47,819 bases of DNA from an uncultured Nitrospirota bacterium (GTDB taxonomy: Bacteria; CG2-30-53-67): contig CAMYMF010000015.1 of assembly GCA_947259355.1 (NCBI GenBank), forward strand, positions 12,811 through 60,629. Direction: 5' to 3'. How positions within the stretch are numbered: position 1 is the stretch's first letter; every line of letters begins with the position of its first letter. The position numbers were made by a program, and so were the translations under genes. The notes below the pieces were generated by a model. It was not told the origin of the DNA. It saw nothing but the letters and a program-made list of their open reading frames with translations, and ran no database searches. Below, piece by piece: positions 37,481-45,569 of this stretch.

Positions 37481-40400
37481 ATGACCGACAAGACCAACCA
37501 CACGCTCACCTTCACCGACGCGCAGCGCCGGGCCATCACCACCCTGGGGCAAAGCCTCTGCGTCAGCGCAGGCGCGGGCTCTGGCAAGACCACGGTCCTC
37601 GTGGAGCGCTATCTCTATCTCATCGACGCGGGCGGCATGGATCTCCCGGAGGTGGTGGCCATCACTTTCACCGAAAAGGCCGCCAACCAGATGAAGGCGA
37701 AGATCCGGGAGAAAATCGGGGCCCGTCTCGCCGGCACCGAGGACCCCGCTGCACGGGAGGCCTGGGAGCGGCGCTATCGGGAGGTGGGATCGGCCTGGAT
37801 CCACACCATCCACGGCTTCTGCACCCGTCTGCTGAAAGAGTATCCCGTCGAGGCAGGCATCGATCCGCACTTCACCATGCTGGACGAAACCGAATCGGTC
37901 ATCCTGCAGCATCGGATCATCTCGGACTTTGTCCACCATCGCCTGGCCCGCGATGCCGAGCCCATGGTGCGCCTTCTCAGCGCGTACGGCCTGGCCAACA
38001 CCCGGGAGATGTTCGCGGCGCTGCTCCGCCAGCGGGAGGCCGCGAGACGCTGGGCACCGGCCTATCTGGAAAAAAGCGACACCGAAATTCTGGCCCCCCT
38101 GCGGGCACGGGCCGAGGCCCATCTGCAAACGCTTGCTGACGACCTGCAGCCGCTCTCCTGCCCCGAGCCCTCGGACAAAATCGAGCAGCTCCGCCAGGAA
38201 GCGCTTGCGCTCTTCGCCCCGGGATGCCTCGACGTCGGGCGCCTGCAAGCGCTGGCGAACATCAACCTTCAAGGCGGCAGCCCGAAGCGCTGGGGCGCCG
38301 ACGCGTTGCGCGCGGTCAAAAAAAAGCTCAAGGCACTCAAAGAGACGGTCCGGAGCATCCTGCCTCTCTTTGACGACGCACGGAGTGCCGCCGAACTGGG
38401 CCTTCTTCGCGACCTGCTCGGCGAGTTCCGGCGCCTGGCGACACATTACGGCGAGGCCAAAGCCTCCCAGGGGATGGTCGACTTCGACGACCTGCTGATC
38501 CTGGCCCGGGACCTGCTGGCCAAGAGTCCATTGGTCCTGGCGCAGTGCCGCACCCGATTCAAGACAGTGCTCATTGACGAACTCCAGGACACCGATCCCC
38601 TCCAGATGGAGATCGTGGAGCAAATCCGGGGCGACGATCAGGTCCCCGTCTTCGCCGTGGGAGATGCGAAGCAGTCGATCTACCGTTTCCGCGGCGCGGA
38701 CGTGACGGTCTTTCAGCAATTCCAGCAGGAGATCAAAGCCCAGGACCCCGCGGCCGTCATCCCTCTGAACAGAAACTTTCGCAGCCAGGGCGAGATTCTC
38801 ACCTTTGTCAACCATCTCTTCCAACGGATCTTTCCCGCGCGCTCGGCGCACCCCGACACGGTCTGTTTCGAGCCCCTGGAGACGCACAAGCCGAGCCTTC
38901 TCCGGGGGCACTTCATCGAGAGTCGGTTCACCCCCGCCCGCCGGGGGGAGATCAGCGCCGTCGCGGCCCGTGCAGAAGAGGCCGCCTGGATTGCGGCCCG
39001 TATCCGGACCATGGTCGATCAGGCAGAAGCACTGATCCTGGATGAAGAAGAACGCCCCGGGCCCGTGCGCTACGGCGACGTGGCCCTGCTCTTTCGCGCC
39101 ATGACCGACGTCAAGCTCTACGAGCAGGCCCTTCGCAACCGGGGCATTCCTTTCACCGTGCTCAGCGGCGCCGGGTTCTTCGAGAAGCAGGAAGTCCTCG
39201 ACATTTTGAACCTGCTGCGCATCCTGATCTACCCCGACGACCAGGCGGCACTGCTCGGGCTTCTCAGAAGTCCCCTCATCGGCGTCACCGACGACACCCT
39301 CTTCTTCATGACGCGGGAGCGTTCCCTCACCGACGGCCTCGCGCAGGCGGAGTGCGTGCCCGGCATTGCCGGTGCGGACCGCGCCATCCTGGTGCGGGCC
39401 CGCACCATCCTTGAAAAGCTCCGTCGGGTGCGCGACCGGGTCCGCCTGCCCGAGCTGATCGGGCGTTTCCTCGATGAGACCGCGGCCCCCGCCCTCCTGC
39501 TGAGCGATCCCGTGCACGGCCATCAGCGCTACGCCAACCTGAAAAAGCTCATGGACCTGGCCCGGGACTTCGCCGCACGGCCCGCCTTCGGACTCTCCGA
39601 GTTCATCGACTACATCCAAGAGCTCCGGGAGAGGGCGGCCCGGGAGGGCGAATCGCCCATCGACGAGGAGAGCGGGGACACGGTCCGGATCCTCACCATC
39701 CACAAGGCCAAGGGGCTGGAGTTCCCCGTGGTCTTCCTGCCCGATCTGGGACGGGGCAACGGCGGGCCAAAGGACGCCATCGAGATCGACCCCGAACTGG
39801 GCATCGGCATCCGGGTGCCCGACGACAAGGGGGGCCTTGAGAACTCGGGTATCCGCACGGCTGTCCTGGAGGCCGGGAAGCGCCGGGAGATGGACGAAGA
39901 GAAGCGCCTCTTCTACGTAGCCTGCACGCGGGCCCGGGACTTTCTGGTTCTCTCCGGACAGATCCGTTTCAACGACGCGTCGGCGGTGGCCATGGACTGG
40001 CTGCGGGAAGCGTTGGAGATCACCGAAGAGAACGTCGCCGAAGACCTGCCCTATGGAGCACGGATCGTGAAAGCCGCTGCCGGTGAGCTCCATGCCGCAG
40101 TGGGGCCGCCGGATGCGGACCGATGGATCGATGGCCACCCCGAAATGCTCCGGGGGGAGCCGGTGGCCGCCGGCAAGAGCGCGGAGGCCAACGCGCTCAT
40201 CCGGCAGGCCACAGCGGTGCCCGCGCCCGAGCCGCCCCTTCGATTCACGGTCTCCCAGCTGCTCCACTTTTTGCAATGCCCGCGAGGCTATGAACTCGCC
40301 GACCGGTGGGGCCTCGCGGAGCCGCCGCTAGAGGGCCGGCCGGCGGGGGCCAGTCGTGCCGGCGGTCGCGAGCTGGGAAGCCTGGTCCACAACATCCTGC

Positions 40401-40978
40401 AGCGCTGGGACCTGGAGGAGGCCACACTGGAAGCACAGGTCGAACGGACCCTTCGCCGCGCCGGGCTTTCCGGGCGAGAGCTCAAGAACGCAGGAGCACA
40501 GGCGGCGGCACTCATCCGGAACTTCTCAGCATCGCCCACCGCGGCGGAAATCCGCCGGGCCCGCGAGGTTCACCAAGAGCTTCCTTTCCTGCTCAAGCTC
40601 GGCGCCTTTCGGATCGAAGGAACCTTCGACATGCTCTACCGGAACACCGGGGGCCGACTCGTTCTCATCGACTACAAGACCGACCAGATCCGTGACGACG
40701 AAGTCCCCGCGCGCGCAGACGCCTACCGCTTCCAGATGGCCGCGTACGCGCTGGCCGCGAATCGGCTCTTTCAGGAAAAGGTCAAGACCGCGCTGGTCTT
40801 CCTCCACCCCGGCACCACCTTCGCGCTCGAGAGCAATCCCCATCAGACAGAAGCAGAGATCCTCTCCCTCATCGGGCGTATCCGCACCGCAGCGGATTTC
40901 GAAAGAAACCCCGAGCGCTGCCCCCAATGCGGCTACTTCGAGCCCTTCTGCACGCCCGGAGCGGGGGATGTCGTGTAG
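37481..40978 (+). CDS. addA: AddA-type UvrD-family helicase-nuclease
   Basis: This 1,165-residue helicase of the AddAB/RecBCD type has Walker A AGAGSGKTT (about 30-38), ITFTEKAANQM, motif II D366-E-LQDTDP, GDAKQSIYRFRGAD and TIHKAKGLEFPVVF. The C-terminal RecB-like nuclease includes EGTFDML and IDYKTD (Asp about 1063, Lys about 1065). It unwinds and trims double-strand ends together with AddB. The ATG at 37481 has no Shine-Dalgarno sequence. The upstream segment is the dispersed repeat, which may have replaced the original leader. Confidence 0.93.
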   Translation: MTDKTNHTLTFTDAQRRAITTLGQSLCVSAGAGSGKTTVLVERYLYLIDAGGMDLPEVVAITFTEKAANQMKAKIREKIGARLAGTEDPAAREAWERRYREVGSAWIHTIHGFCTRLLKEYPVEAGIDPHFTMLDETESVILQHRIISDFVHHRLARDAEPMVRLLSAYGLANTREMFAALLRQREAARRWAPAYLEKSDTEILAPLRARAEAHLQTLADDLQPLSCPEPSDKIEQLRQEALALFAPGCLDVGRLQALANINLQGGSPKRWGADALRAVKKKLKALKETVRSILPLFDDARSAAELGLLRDLLGEFRRLATHYGEAKASQGMVDFDDLLILARDLLAKSPLVLAQCRTRFKTVLIDELQDTDPLQMEIVEQIRGDDQVPVFAVGDAKQSIYRFRGADVTVFQQFQQEIKAQDPAAVIPLNRNFRSQGEILTFVNHLFQRIFPARSAHPDTVCFEPLETHKPSLLRGHFIESRFTPARRGEISAVAARAEEAAWIAARIRTMVDQAEALILDEEERPGPVRYGDVALLFRAMTDVKLYEQALRNRGIPFTVLSGAGFFEKQEVLDILNLLRILIYPDDQAALLGLLRSPLIGVTDDTLFFMTRERSLTDGLAQAECVPGIAGADRAILVRARTILEKLRRVRDRVRLPELIGRFLDETAAPALLLSDPVHGHQRYANLKKLMDLARDFAARPAFGLSEFIDYIQELRERAAREGESPIDEESGDTVRILTIHKAKGLEFPVVFLPDLGRGNGGPKDAIEIDPELGIGIRVPDDKGGLENSGIRTAVLEAGKRREMDEEKRLFYVACTRARDFLVLSGQIRFNDASAVAMDWLREALEITEENVAEDLPYGARIVKAAAGELHAAVGPPDADRWIDGHPEMLRGEPVAAGKSAEANALIRQATAVPAPEPPLRFTVSQLLHFLQCPRGYELADRWGLAEPPLEGRPAGASRAGGRELGSLVHNILQRWDLEEATLEAQVERTLRRAGLSGRELKNAGAQAAALIRNFSASPTAAEIRRAREVHQELPFLLKLGAFRIEGTFDMLYRNTGGRLVLIDYKTDQIRDDEVPARADAYRFQMAAYALAANRLFQEKVKTALVFLHPGTTFALESNPHQTEAEILSLIGRIRTAADFERNPERCPQCGYFEPFCTPGAGDVV

Positions 40979-41042
40979 GCCAAGCAAGGCAAACACGCTT
41001 AACGCAGAGAGGGGCTTTTCGCGTTAAAAGCAAAGTCAAAAC

Positions 41043-41081
41043 CTGTCTTACCGCAGAGATCGCGGAGAGCGCGGAGAAAGG
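41043..41081 (+). repeat. CGCAGAG-type dispersed repeat copy
   Basis: A further copy of the ACCGCAGAGATCGCGGAGAG-type unit follows addA. A palindromic CCCTCGCCCC...GAGGGG segment comes after it (41092-41126), like common REP sequences of environmental bacteria. Confidence 0.6.
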
Positions 41082-41127
41082 CTCTTCTTTTCCCTCGCCC
41101 CCTCGGGGAGGGCCTTGGGTGAGGGGG

Positions 41128-41335
41128 GACTGTCCTCTGTCTTTCTGTCTTCCGTCCGAAGCCTGCCCCGCGAGAGGCGGAGCCTCTATCGGGGTCTTCC
41201 GTCTTCTGATCTTTCCGTCCTCCGTCCTCGGTCTTTCTGTCTTCCGATCTTTCCGTCCTCCGTCCTCTGTCTTTCTGTCTTCCGATCTTTCCGTCCTCCG
41301 TCCTCCGTGTTCCGCCCACTGTCTTCAGCCATCTA
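41128..41335 (+). repeat. Pyrimidine-rich heptad repeat tract 1
   Basis: The tract is built from degenerate seven-base units of the form CYGYCYT (TCCGTCCTC, TCTGTCCTC). A higher-order unit of about 38 bases repeats three times (41194-41230, 41231-41268, 41269-41306). A hairpin at 41166-41194 (CCCCG and AGAGGC arms) interrupts it. It ends about 30 bases before the promoter of the MNT/HepT pair. Confidence 0.75.
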
Positions 41336-41363
41336 CCTTCCCTCATCACCAGATGACTAATTC

Positions 41364-41392
41364 TGTACAAGCAAGTACGAATTGTGTATGCT
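41364..41392 (+). promoter_or_regulatory. Promoter and probable operator of the MNT/HepT pair
   Basis: TGTACA (41364-41369), 17-base spacer and TATGCT (41387-41392). An imperfect inverted repeat (ATTCTGTAC and GTACGAAT, 41360-41382) overlaps the -35, as expected for autorepression by a toxin-antitoxin pair. Confidence 0.45.
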
Positions 41393-41438
41393 AAGGCCGG
41401 TGCCGACGGGCATACTTCGGTGAACCGGGAGAAGCATA

Positions 41439-41756
41439 ATGTCTGACACTATTCTCACAAAGGCCGATATTTTCGCTGTGCTTCGCGAGAACGAAGCGGA
41501 TATCAAAGCACTCGGGGTAAAGCGTCTCGGCTTGTTCGGGTCCTTTGTGCGGGGTGAACAGAACGAGAACAGTGATGTGGATTTCCTCGTAGAATTCTAT
41601 GCCCGCAGGAAGAGTTTCGACAATTTCATCGGACTCTGCTTTCTGCTGGAGGCGGCACTGAAACGCCGCGTGGAGCTTGTGACCACGGAGGCGCTTAGCC
41701 CACACCTCGGCCCCCACATTCTTCAAGAGGTGGAGTATGCCCCTCTCGCCGCTTGA
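41439..41756 (+). CDS. mntA: MNT-type minimal nucleotidyltransferase antitoxin
   Basis: This 105-residue protein has the nucleotidyltransferase core G34-S35-FV-R38 followed by D46-V-D48. Family members AMPylate and so neutralise the HEPN toxin HepT. It has the usual length. A GGGAG site precedes ATG 41439. The hepT frame overlaps its last 20 bases, the standard arrangement of this pair. Confidence 0.88.
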   Translation: MSDTILTKADIFAVLRENEADIKALGVKRLGLFGSFVRGEQNENSDVDFLVEFYARRKSFDNFIGLCFLLEAALKRRVELVTTEALSPHLGPHILQEVEYAPLAA

Positions 41757-42075
41757 CTATCTCCGGCACATTTTGGACGAAACCAACTTTCTAATCACGC
41801 AGACGGGCGCCTTGAGCCGCGAGACTTTCCTGAAGGATGAGACGACTAAACGGGCCTTCGTCCGGAGCCTCGAAATCATCGGCGAGGCAGCCAAGAAAGT
41901 CCCGCCCGAGCTACGGGACCGTTACCCCGACGTGCAATAGCGAGCGATTGCCGGGATGCGGGACCGCCTTATCCACGACTATTTCGGCGTCGACTACGAC
42001 ATCGTATGGGATGTTGCCGTCAATAAGATCCCCGATCTTCAGCGACGAATCGAGCAGATCCTTCGCCGTGAATAA
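41737..42075 (+). pseudogene. hepT: HepT (HEPN) toxin gene interrupted by an amber codon
   Basis: The frame encodes a 112-residue HepT-like protein, but codon 68 is TAG (41938-41940), where family members have Trp (PDVQ-W-RAIAGMRD). After the stop the same frame continues normally to TAA 42073-42075 and includes the catalytic RX4HXY motif (R75-DRLI-H80-D-Y82, reading through). As written the product is a 67-residue fragment without the active site. An in-frame ATG at 41956 could restart just before the motif. A single TGG-to-TAG change explains everything, so inactivation is recent, or it is a sequencing error. Confidence 0.85.
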
Positions 42076-42095
42076 CCCGCACAAGTCGCGACGGA

Positions 42096-42394
42096 CCGCC
42101 CACTGTCGTTCCGTCCTCTGGTCTGTCTGCGGCCTTCAGTCACTTGAAGTTTCCGTCCTCTGTCCTCCGTCACTCCGTCCTCCGTCACTCTGTCCTCTAC
42201 ATTCTTTCTGCCCACCGCCCACTGCCCACTGTCGATCTGTCGTCAGCCTTAAGCCTGTCGCCCTTTCCGTCCTCTGTCCTCTGGGTTCTTTCTGCCCACT
42301 GCCTACTGCCCACTGGTTCTTCACCGCCCACTGTCGTTCCGTCCTCTGTTACGCCGTCTTCTGGCGTCTCACTGTCCTCTGTCCTCCGTCCTCC
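42096..42394 (+). repeat. Pyrimidine-rich heptad repeat tract 2
   Basis: About 300 bases of degenerate TCCGTCCTCTGTC and CCGCCCACTGCCCAC units, on the same strand as the other tracts, with short non-repeat inserts. No gene is present. It stops three bases before the -35 box of the next unit. Confidence 0.75.
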
Positions 42395-42397
42395 GAC

Positions 42398-42426
42398 TTG
42401 ACCCTACCTCGCGGGCATGGTTATAT
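42398..42426 (+). promoter_or_regulatory. Promoter of the nucleotidyltransferase pair
   Basis: TTGACC (42398-42403), exactly 17 bases, TTATAT (42421-42426). The start codon is 29 bases on. Confidence 0.6.
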
Positions 42427-42454
42427 TGAGGGCGTCATACAGGTGGAGCTGAAC

Positions 42455-42955
42455 ATGAATATCTTCAAACGACTCTTTGCAGCGCTGCAGCAAGAAGGTG
42501 TCGAGTATCTGGTGGCAGGCGGTGTCGCGGTGAACCTCTACGGCATTGAGCGCGCCACCGGGGATATCGACATCGTGCTAAACCTGGACGAAGAGAATAT
42601 GAACCGCTTCATTGCAGCCGCCGGGAAGCTGGGGTTGGCGCCCAAGGAGCCGGTGGCGCTGGAGACGCTGCGCGACCCGGTGCAGCGAAAACAATGGGTC
42701 GAGAAAAAGCATCAGTCCGTCTTCTCTCTGCTTGACCCGAAGGCGCCGTTCTTTCAGCTCAACGTCCTCATTCAGACACCGTTCCCCTTTGCAGAAGTCT
42801 ACGCAGAACGAGAGACCATGCGATACGGGGAGGTCGACATTCCCGTCATTCCCATCCCGGCCTTGATCAAGATGAAGACTGCGTCCGACAGGCCGCAGGA
42901 CAAATCGGATGTCTTTTATCTGAAGAAGATCCTCAAGGACTGGCAGCATGAGTGA
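42455..42955 (+). CDS. Nucleotidyltransferase-fold protein (DUF6036/AbiEii-like)
   Basis: This 166-residue protein begins with a GVEYLVAGGVAVNLYG helix-turn and ERATGDIDIVLNL. This is the G(G/S)xA...DxD core of nucleotidyltransferases found in toxin-antitoxin modules. A third Asp is plausible in KAPFFQLNVLI. The C-terminal KMKTASDRPQDKSDVFYL stretch is typical of the group (K...R.KD..D). ATG 42455 is preceded by GGTGGAG. It overlaps the following small gene by eight bases. Whether it is toxin or antitoxin cannot be told from sequence. Confidence 0.8.
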   Translation: MNIFKRLFAALQQEGVEYLVAGGVAVNLYGIERATGDIDIVLNLDEENMNRFIAAAGKLGLAPKEPVALETLRDPVQRKQWVEKKHQSVFSLLDPKAPFFQLNVLIQTPFPFAEVYAERETMRYGEVDIPVIPIPALIKMKTASDRPQDKSDVFYLKKILKDWQHE

Positions 42956-43130
42956 CCCAGAGGCAGCCAACGGAACGGACGAGCCGCTGCTCTACCACAA
43001 GACCAAGGCAGACATCCGCCGCTATCAGGCCACGCCGGTGGCCGATAAACTCGCCTGGCTTGCCGCCCAGATGGAGTTTTTCCACCAAGTAATGCCTGAG
43101 AAGGCCAAGCGGATCCGGGATCGCCTTTGA
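42948..43130 (+). CDS. Small partner of the nucleotidyltransferase
   Basis: This 60-residue acidic-to-basic protein (LYHKTKADIRRYQATPVADKLAWLAAQMEF in its middle, shortened here) overlaps the preceding gene by eight bases, as bicistronic toxin-antitoxin genes do. The TPVADKLAWLxxxxEF pattern is known from small proteins encoded after such nucleotidyltransferases. No independent function is recognised. Confidence 0.65.
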   Translation: MSDPEAANGTDEPLLYHKTKADIRRYQATPVADKLAWLAAQMEFFHQVMPEKAKRIRDRL

Positions 43131-43619
43131 TGGAAAACCGAATCTCACCGCAGAGCACGCGAAGACCGCGGAGATAGGCAAGTCTGGCTAAAGGCAAAAC
43201 CGTCTCACCGGTTCCCCCGTTAGAAACTGTTCTTGTTTTTAATGGGGGCAGAGCTTGCGAAGGCCGCAGAGAAAAACTTGTTTCGCCATGAGGAAAATTG
43301 AAAACCTAAGAACCGATTGTACAAGGCACAGCGTGCAATGGGAAGACTTCTTCTCCCCAAGAACAAAGACGAAGCGACCGTCTTGCAAGACGCAGCAAGT
43401 AAGCGAAGAAAAGATGGATTCAAGAGACAGGTGCCAGTACATGAGCCGCAATTCGTGCTTCCCTTCGCTATGGGACGGGTTTTGGAATCCTGCCTTTTAA
43501 CAAGGTCATCTACTTCTCCGTGCTCGGTGTGTCTCCGGTAAGATTTGTTCTTGCTTTGAGAAGCGTTGCCTTTCTCTGCGATCTCTGCGGTAAAGTTGCT
43601 TTTGCGTTTCAGTTCTTTC
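43131..43619. repeat. Gene-free stretch with CGCAGAG-type repeats
   Basis: No convincing gene is present; open frames on both strands lack starts and family features. CACCGCAGAGCACGCGAAGACC lies at about 43146-43167 (given in part), a fragment at about 43255-43275, and inverted copies (CTCTGCGATCTCTGCGGTAA-type) at about 43520-43545 and 43573-43593. The middle (43280-43510) is AT-richer and looks like decayed sequence. Confidence 0.55.
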
Positions 43620-43657
43620 TTGACAGATATGCACGAATCATACATATATATGCATAT
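43620..43657 (+). promoter_or_regulatory. Promoter/operator of vapBC
   Basis: TTGACA (43620-43625) with a TA-rich -10 region (CATATA, 43643-43648). A perfect palindrome ATATGCATAT (43648-43657) runs into the vapB start codon. Its position suits autoregulation, and the promoter implies a leaderless or near-leaderless mRNA. Confidence 0.5.
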
Positions 43658-43853
43658 GAGAACCACGCTGAACATCGATGATGAAATTCTGGAGAAAGCC
43701 TCGAAACTCACCGGCATCACCGAGAAGACGGCCCTCGTCAGGCTCGGCCTGGAGGCGCTCATCGCCCGGGAGAGCAGCAGGCGTCTCGCGAAGCTGGGCG
43801 GCACCGAAAGGCGGCTTCGCCCCATCCCGCGGCGGCGCTCGAGCAAGTCGTAG
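43656..43853 (+). CDS. vapB: VapB antitoxin (ribbon-helix-helix-like)
   Basis: This 65-residue antitoxin begins MRTTLNIDDEILEKASKL and continues with an EKTALVRLGLEALIARES helix, as in VapB of the ribbon-helix-helix type. A basic tail follows. ATG 43656 gives the conserved N-terminus. There is no Shine-Dalgarno sequence, and upstream in-frame ATGs lie in the promoter. The toxin gene begins two bases after the stop. Confidence 0.88.
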   Translation: MRTTLNIDDEILEKASKLTGITEKTALVRLGLEALIARESSRRLAKLGGTERRLRPIPRRRSSKS

Positions 43854-43855
43854 CC

Positions 43856-44215
43856 ATGGTGCTGGTCGACACCTCCATCTGGGTCACCCATCTGCGCCAC
43901 GGCAGCCCCGCCCTGGCGGAACTACTCCTCGATGCCCAAGTCGCCTGCCACCCCTTCATCGTGGGTGAGCTGGCCTGCGGCAGCATCCGCCACCGAAAGC
44001 GTTTTCTGACCCTGCTGCAGTCCCTGCCGATGCTGCCCGTCGTGTCGTCGGAGGAGCTGCTCTTCTTTATCGAACGCCATAAACTCATGGGCATGGGACT
44101 CGGTTTCCTCGACGCCCACCTTCTCGCATCGGCCCGACTCTCACGAACCCCTCTCTGGACCGCCGATCAAAAGCTGAAAACCGCCGCCCGAAAACTCAAA
44201 GCAGCATATCCGTGA
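43856..44215 (+). CDS. vapC: VapC toxin, PIN-domain ribonuclease
   Basis: This 119-residue PIN domain starts VLVDTSIWVTHLR (first acidic residue D5) and has the conserved GELACG Glu and late acidic residues in GLGFLDAHLLASA and LWTADQKL. All four positions expected for Mg-dependent RNA cleavage can be placed, so the toxin looks intact. It is coupled to vapB. Confidence 0.9.
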   Translation: MVLVDTSIWVTHLRHGSPALAELLLDAQVACHPFIVGELACGSIRHRKRFLTLLQSLPMLPVVSSEELLFFIERHKLMGMGLGFLDAHLLASARLSRTPLWTADQKLKTAARKLKAAYP

Positions 44216-44229
44216 CACGAAGGGGTCTT

Positions 44230-44386
44230 CCGCCCTCCGCCCTCCGCCCTCCGCCCTCCGTCCTCCGTCTTCTGTCTTCCGCCCTCCGTCCTCCGTCTTC
44301 CGCCCTCCGCCCACTGCCCTCCGTCCTCCGTCTTCTGTCCTCTGTCCTCCGTCCTCCGTCTTCCGCCCACCGCCCACTGCCCACCG
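44230..44386 (+). repeat. Heptanucleotide tandem repeat, tract 3 (22 units in phase)
   Basis: Twenty-two consecutive seven-base units run from 44230 to 44383 with no insertion or deletion, plus a partial unit (CCG). The consensus is C-Y-G-Y-C-Y-(T/A). The commonest units are CCGCCCT, CCGTCCT, CCGTCTT, CTGTCCT and CCGCCCA. The first four are identical. Frames through it encode Gly-Gly-Arg-Arg-Thr-Glu-Asp-like peptide repeats that I do not regard as genes. Confidence 0.95.
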
Positions 44387-44400
44387 GGTCTTCCCTGCCC

Positions 44401-44438
44401 TTGCGTTATACGTAGGTTTGTGCTAGTCTGCGTATAAC
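44401..44438 (+). promoter_or_regulatory. Promoter with flanking inverted repeat, before the GSU2403-like gene
   Basis: TTGCGT (44401-44406), 17 bases, then an extended -10 TGC-TAGTCT (44424-44429). A perfect inverted repeat GTTATACG (44405-44412) and CGTATAAC (44431-44438) brackets the spacer and -10, so it is a likely operator. A separate 12-base palindrome GGCTCATGAGCC (44447-44458) precedes the start codon. Confidence 0.5.
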
Positions 44439-44462
44439 TTTTTCACGGCTCATGAGCCCTCT

Positions 44463-45518
44463 ATGGAAAAACTGCCCCTTGAAACACAGACCCTCTACGC
44501 CGAATTACTGGAGCAGCTGACTGCTCTTGAAACACGTCGCTCCATCGGACAGGCCTCCGGGTGTTTCACGACAAAGACCGTGAAAGGCAGGACCTATTAC
44601 TATTTCCAATACTCCGACCCGGGCGGCAAACCGCGGCAGAAGTATGTCGGCAAGAAAGCCCCGGTGCTTGACAAGATCGTCAGTCGGTACGAACAAGAGC
44701 GGGCCGCCCTTGCGGGCGACCAGGAAAGCGTCCGGCGGCTCACCGCTCTGCTCCGAGCCGGAGGCGCATCCGTTACGGAGGCAGCCCCATCCCGCGTTTT
44801 GAAGGCGCTCGCCGAGAGCGGGGTCTTCCACGCCGGCGGTGTGCTGATCGGCACCCAGGCCTTCACCATCCTCGGCAATCTGCTGGGGGTTCGATGGAAA
44901 AGCAGCTCCCTGAAGACCCATGACATCGACATCGCCGGCGAATTGCGCATCGATCTTGCCGTCCCGGAAGTCCCCTCCGATCTGCCGAAGGCTCTGGAGA
45001 CCTTGGCCATGGGGTTTCTCCCGGTGCCCCCGCTCAATCCGAAGCATCCATCGACCTCTTTCAAAGTCCGGGGACAGCCGCTGCGGGTCGATCTGCTGAC
45101 TCCGGGCAAGACCGGGCGGGAAAAAGCACCGGTGTTCATCCGGCGCTTCAACGCCGCAGCCCAGCCGTTGCCCTTCCTAGATTATCTAATCGAGGAGTAC
45201 GACCGGGGCGCCGTCGTCAACGGCGGCGGAGTCTTGGTCAATGTGCCGACGCCGGCCCGTTTCGCCTTCCACAAACTAATCACGGCTCAGCGCCGCCCCG
45301 CCGCGATGCACACCAAACGGGATAAGGATTTGAATCAGACGCTGCAGCTCGTCTCGGTCCTGACGGAAGAGCGGCCCGGTGACCTGCTCCTCGCCTGGGA
45401 CGCACTGCGGTCCCGAGGCCCCACCTGGGTCAAACGCGCCAAAACGGGGCTCGCCATTCTCAAGAAGCTCGATCCCGAGGAACACGGGAAGATGGCCACC
45501 CTGTTGAAACTCTCATAA
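44463..45518 (+). CDS. GSU2403-like nucleotidyltransferase-fold protein
   Basis: This 351-residue protein fits the GSU2403 / NTP_transf_8 family. An N-terminal region (about 1-90) contains GRTYYYFQYSDPGGKPRQKYVG. It is followed by a nucleotidyltransferase-like core GTQAFTILGNLLGV and KTHDIDIAG (about 125-160), and a helical C-terminal half. Many members sit near toxin-antitoxin or defence genes, and a biochemical role is not established to my knowledge. It stands alone with its own promoter between two repeat tracts. Confidence 0.75.
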   Translation: MEKLPLETQTLYAELLEQLTALETRRSIGQASGCFTTKTVKGRTYYYFQYSDPGGKPRQKYVGKKAPVLDKIVSRYEQERAALAGDQESVRRLTALLRAGGASVTEAAPSRVLKALAESGVFHAGGVLIGTQAFTILGNLLGVRWKSSSLKTHDIDIAGELRIDLAVPEVPSDLPKALETLAMGFLPVPPLNPKHPSTSFKVRGQPLRVDLLTPGKTGREKAPVFIRRFNAAAQPLPFLDYLIEEYDRGAVVNGGGVLVNVPTPARFAFHKLITAQRRPAAMHTKRDKDLNQTLQLVSVLTEERPGDLLLAWDALRSRGPTWVKRAKTGLAILKKLDPEEHGKMATLLKLS

Positions 45519-45569
45519 GATATGCTGTGCTTTCCCTCTCCCCAATAAACCAGGGTCAAGGTGAGGCGG

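Noticed and set aside
41938-41940. The TAG in hepT as a pyrrolysine codon
   Set aside because: Homologues have Trp here and no pyrrolysine machinery is visible in the window. A nonsense change is simpler, although the rest of the genome cannot be checked.
43220-43900. A 226-codon minus-strand frame across the vapBC promoter
   Set aside because: It overlaps vapBC antisense and the dispersed repeats, and has no recognised domain.
41128-44386. A CRISPR array among the repeat tracts
   Set aside because: The units are contiguous seven-base repeats with no unique spacers, and no cas genes are present.
44141-44415. Open frames encoding Gly-Gly-Arg-Arg-Thr-Glu-Asp peptide repeats
   Set aside because: They are direct translations of the heptad DNA repeat in several frames on both strands.
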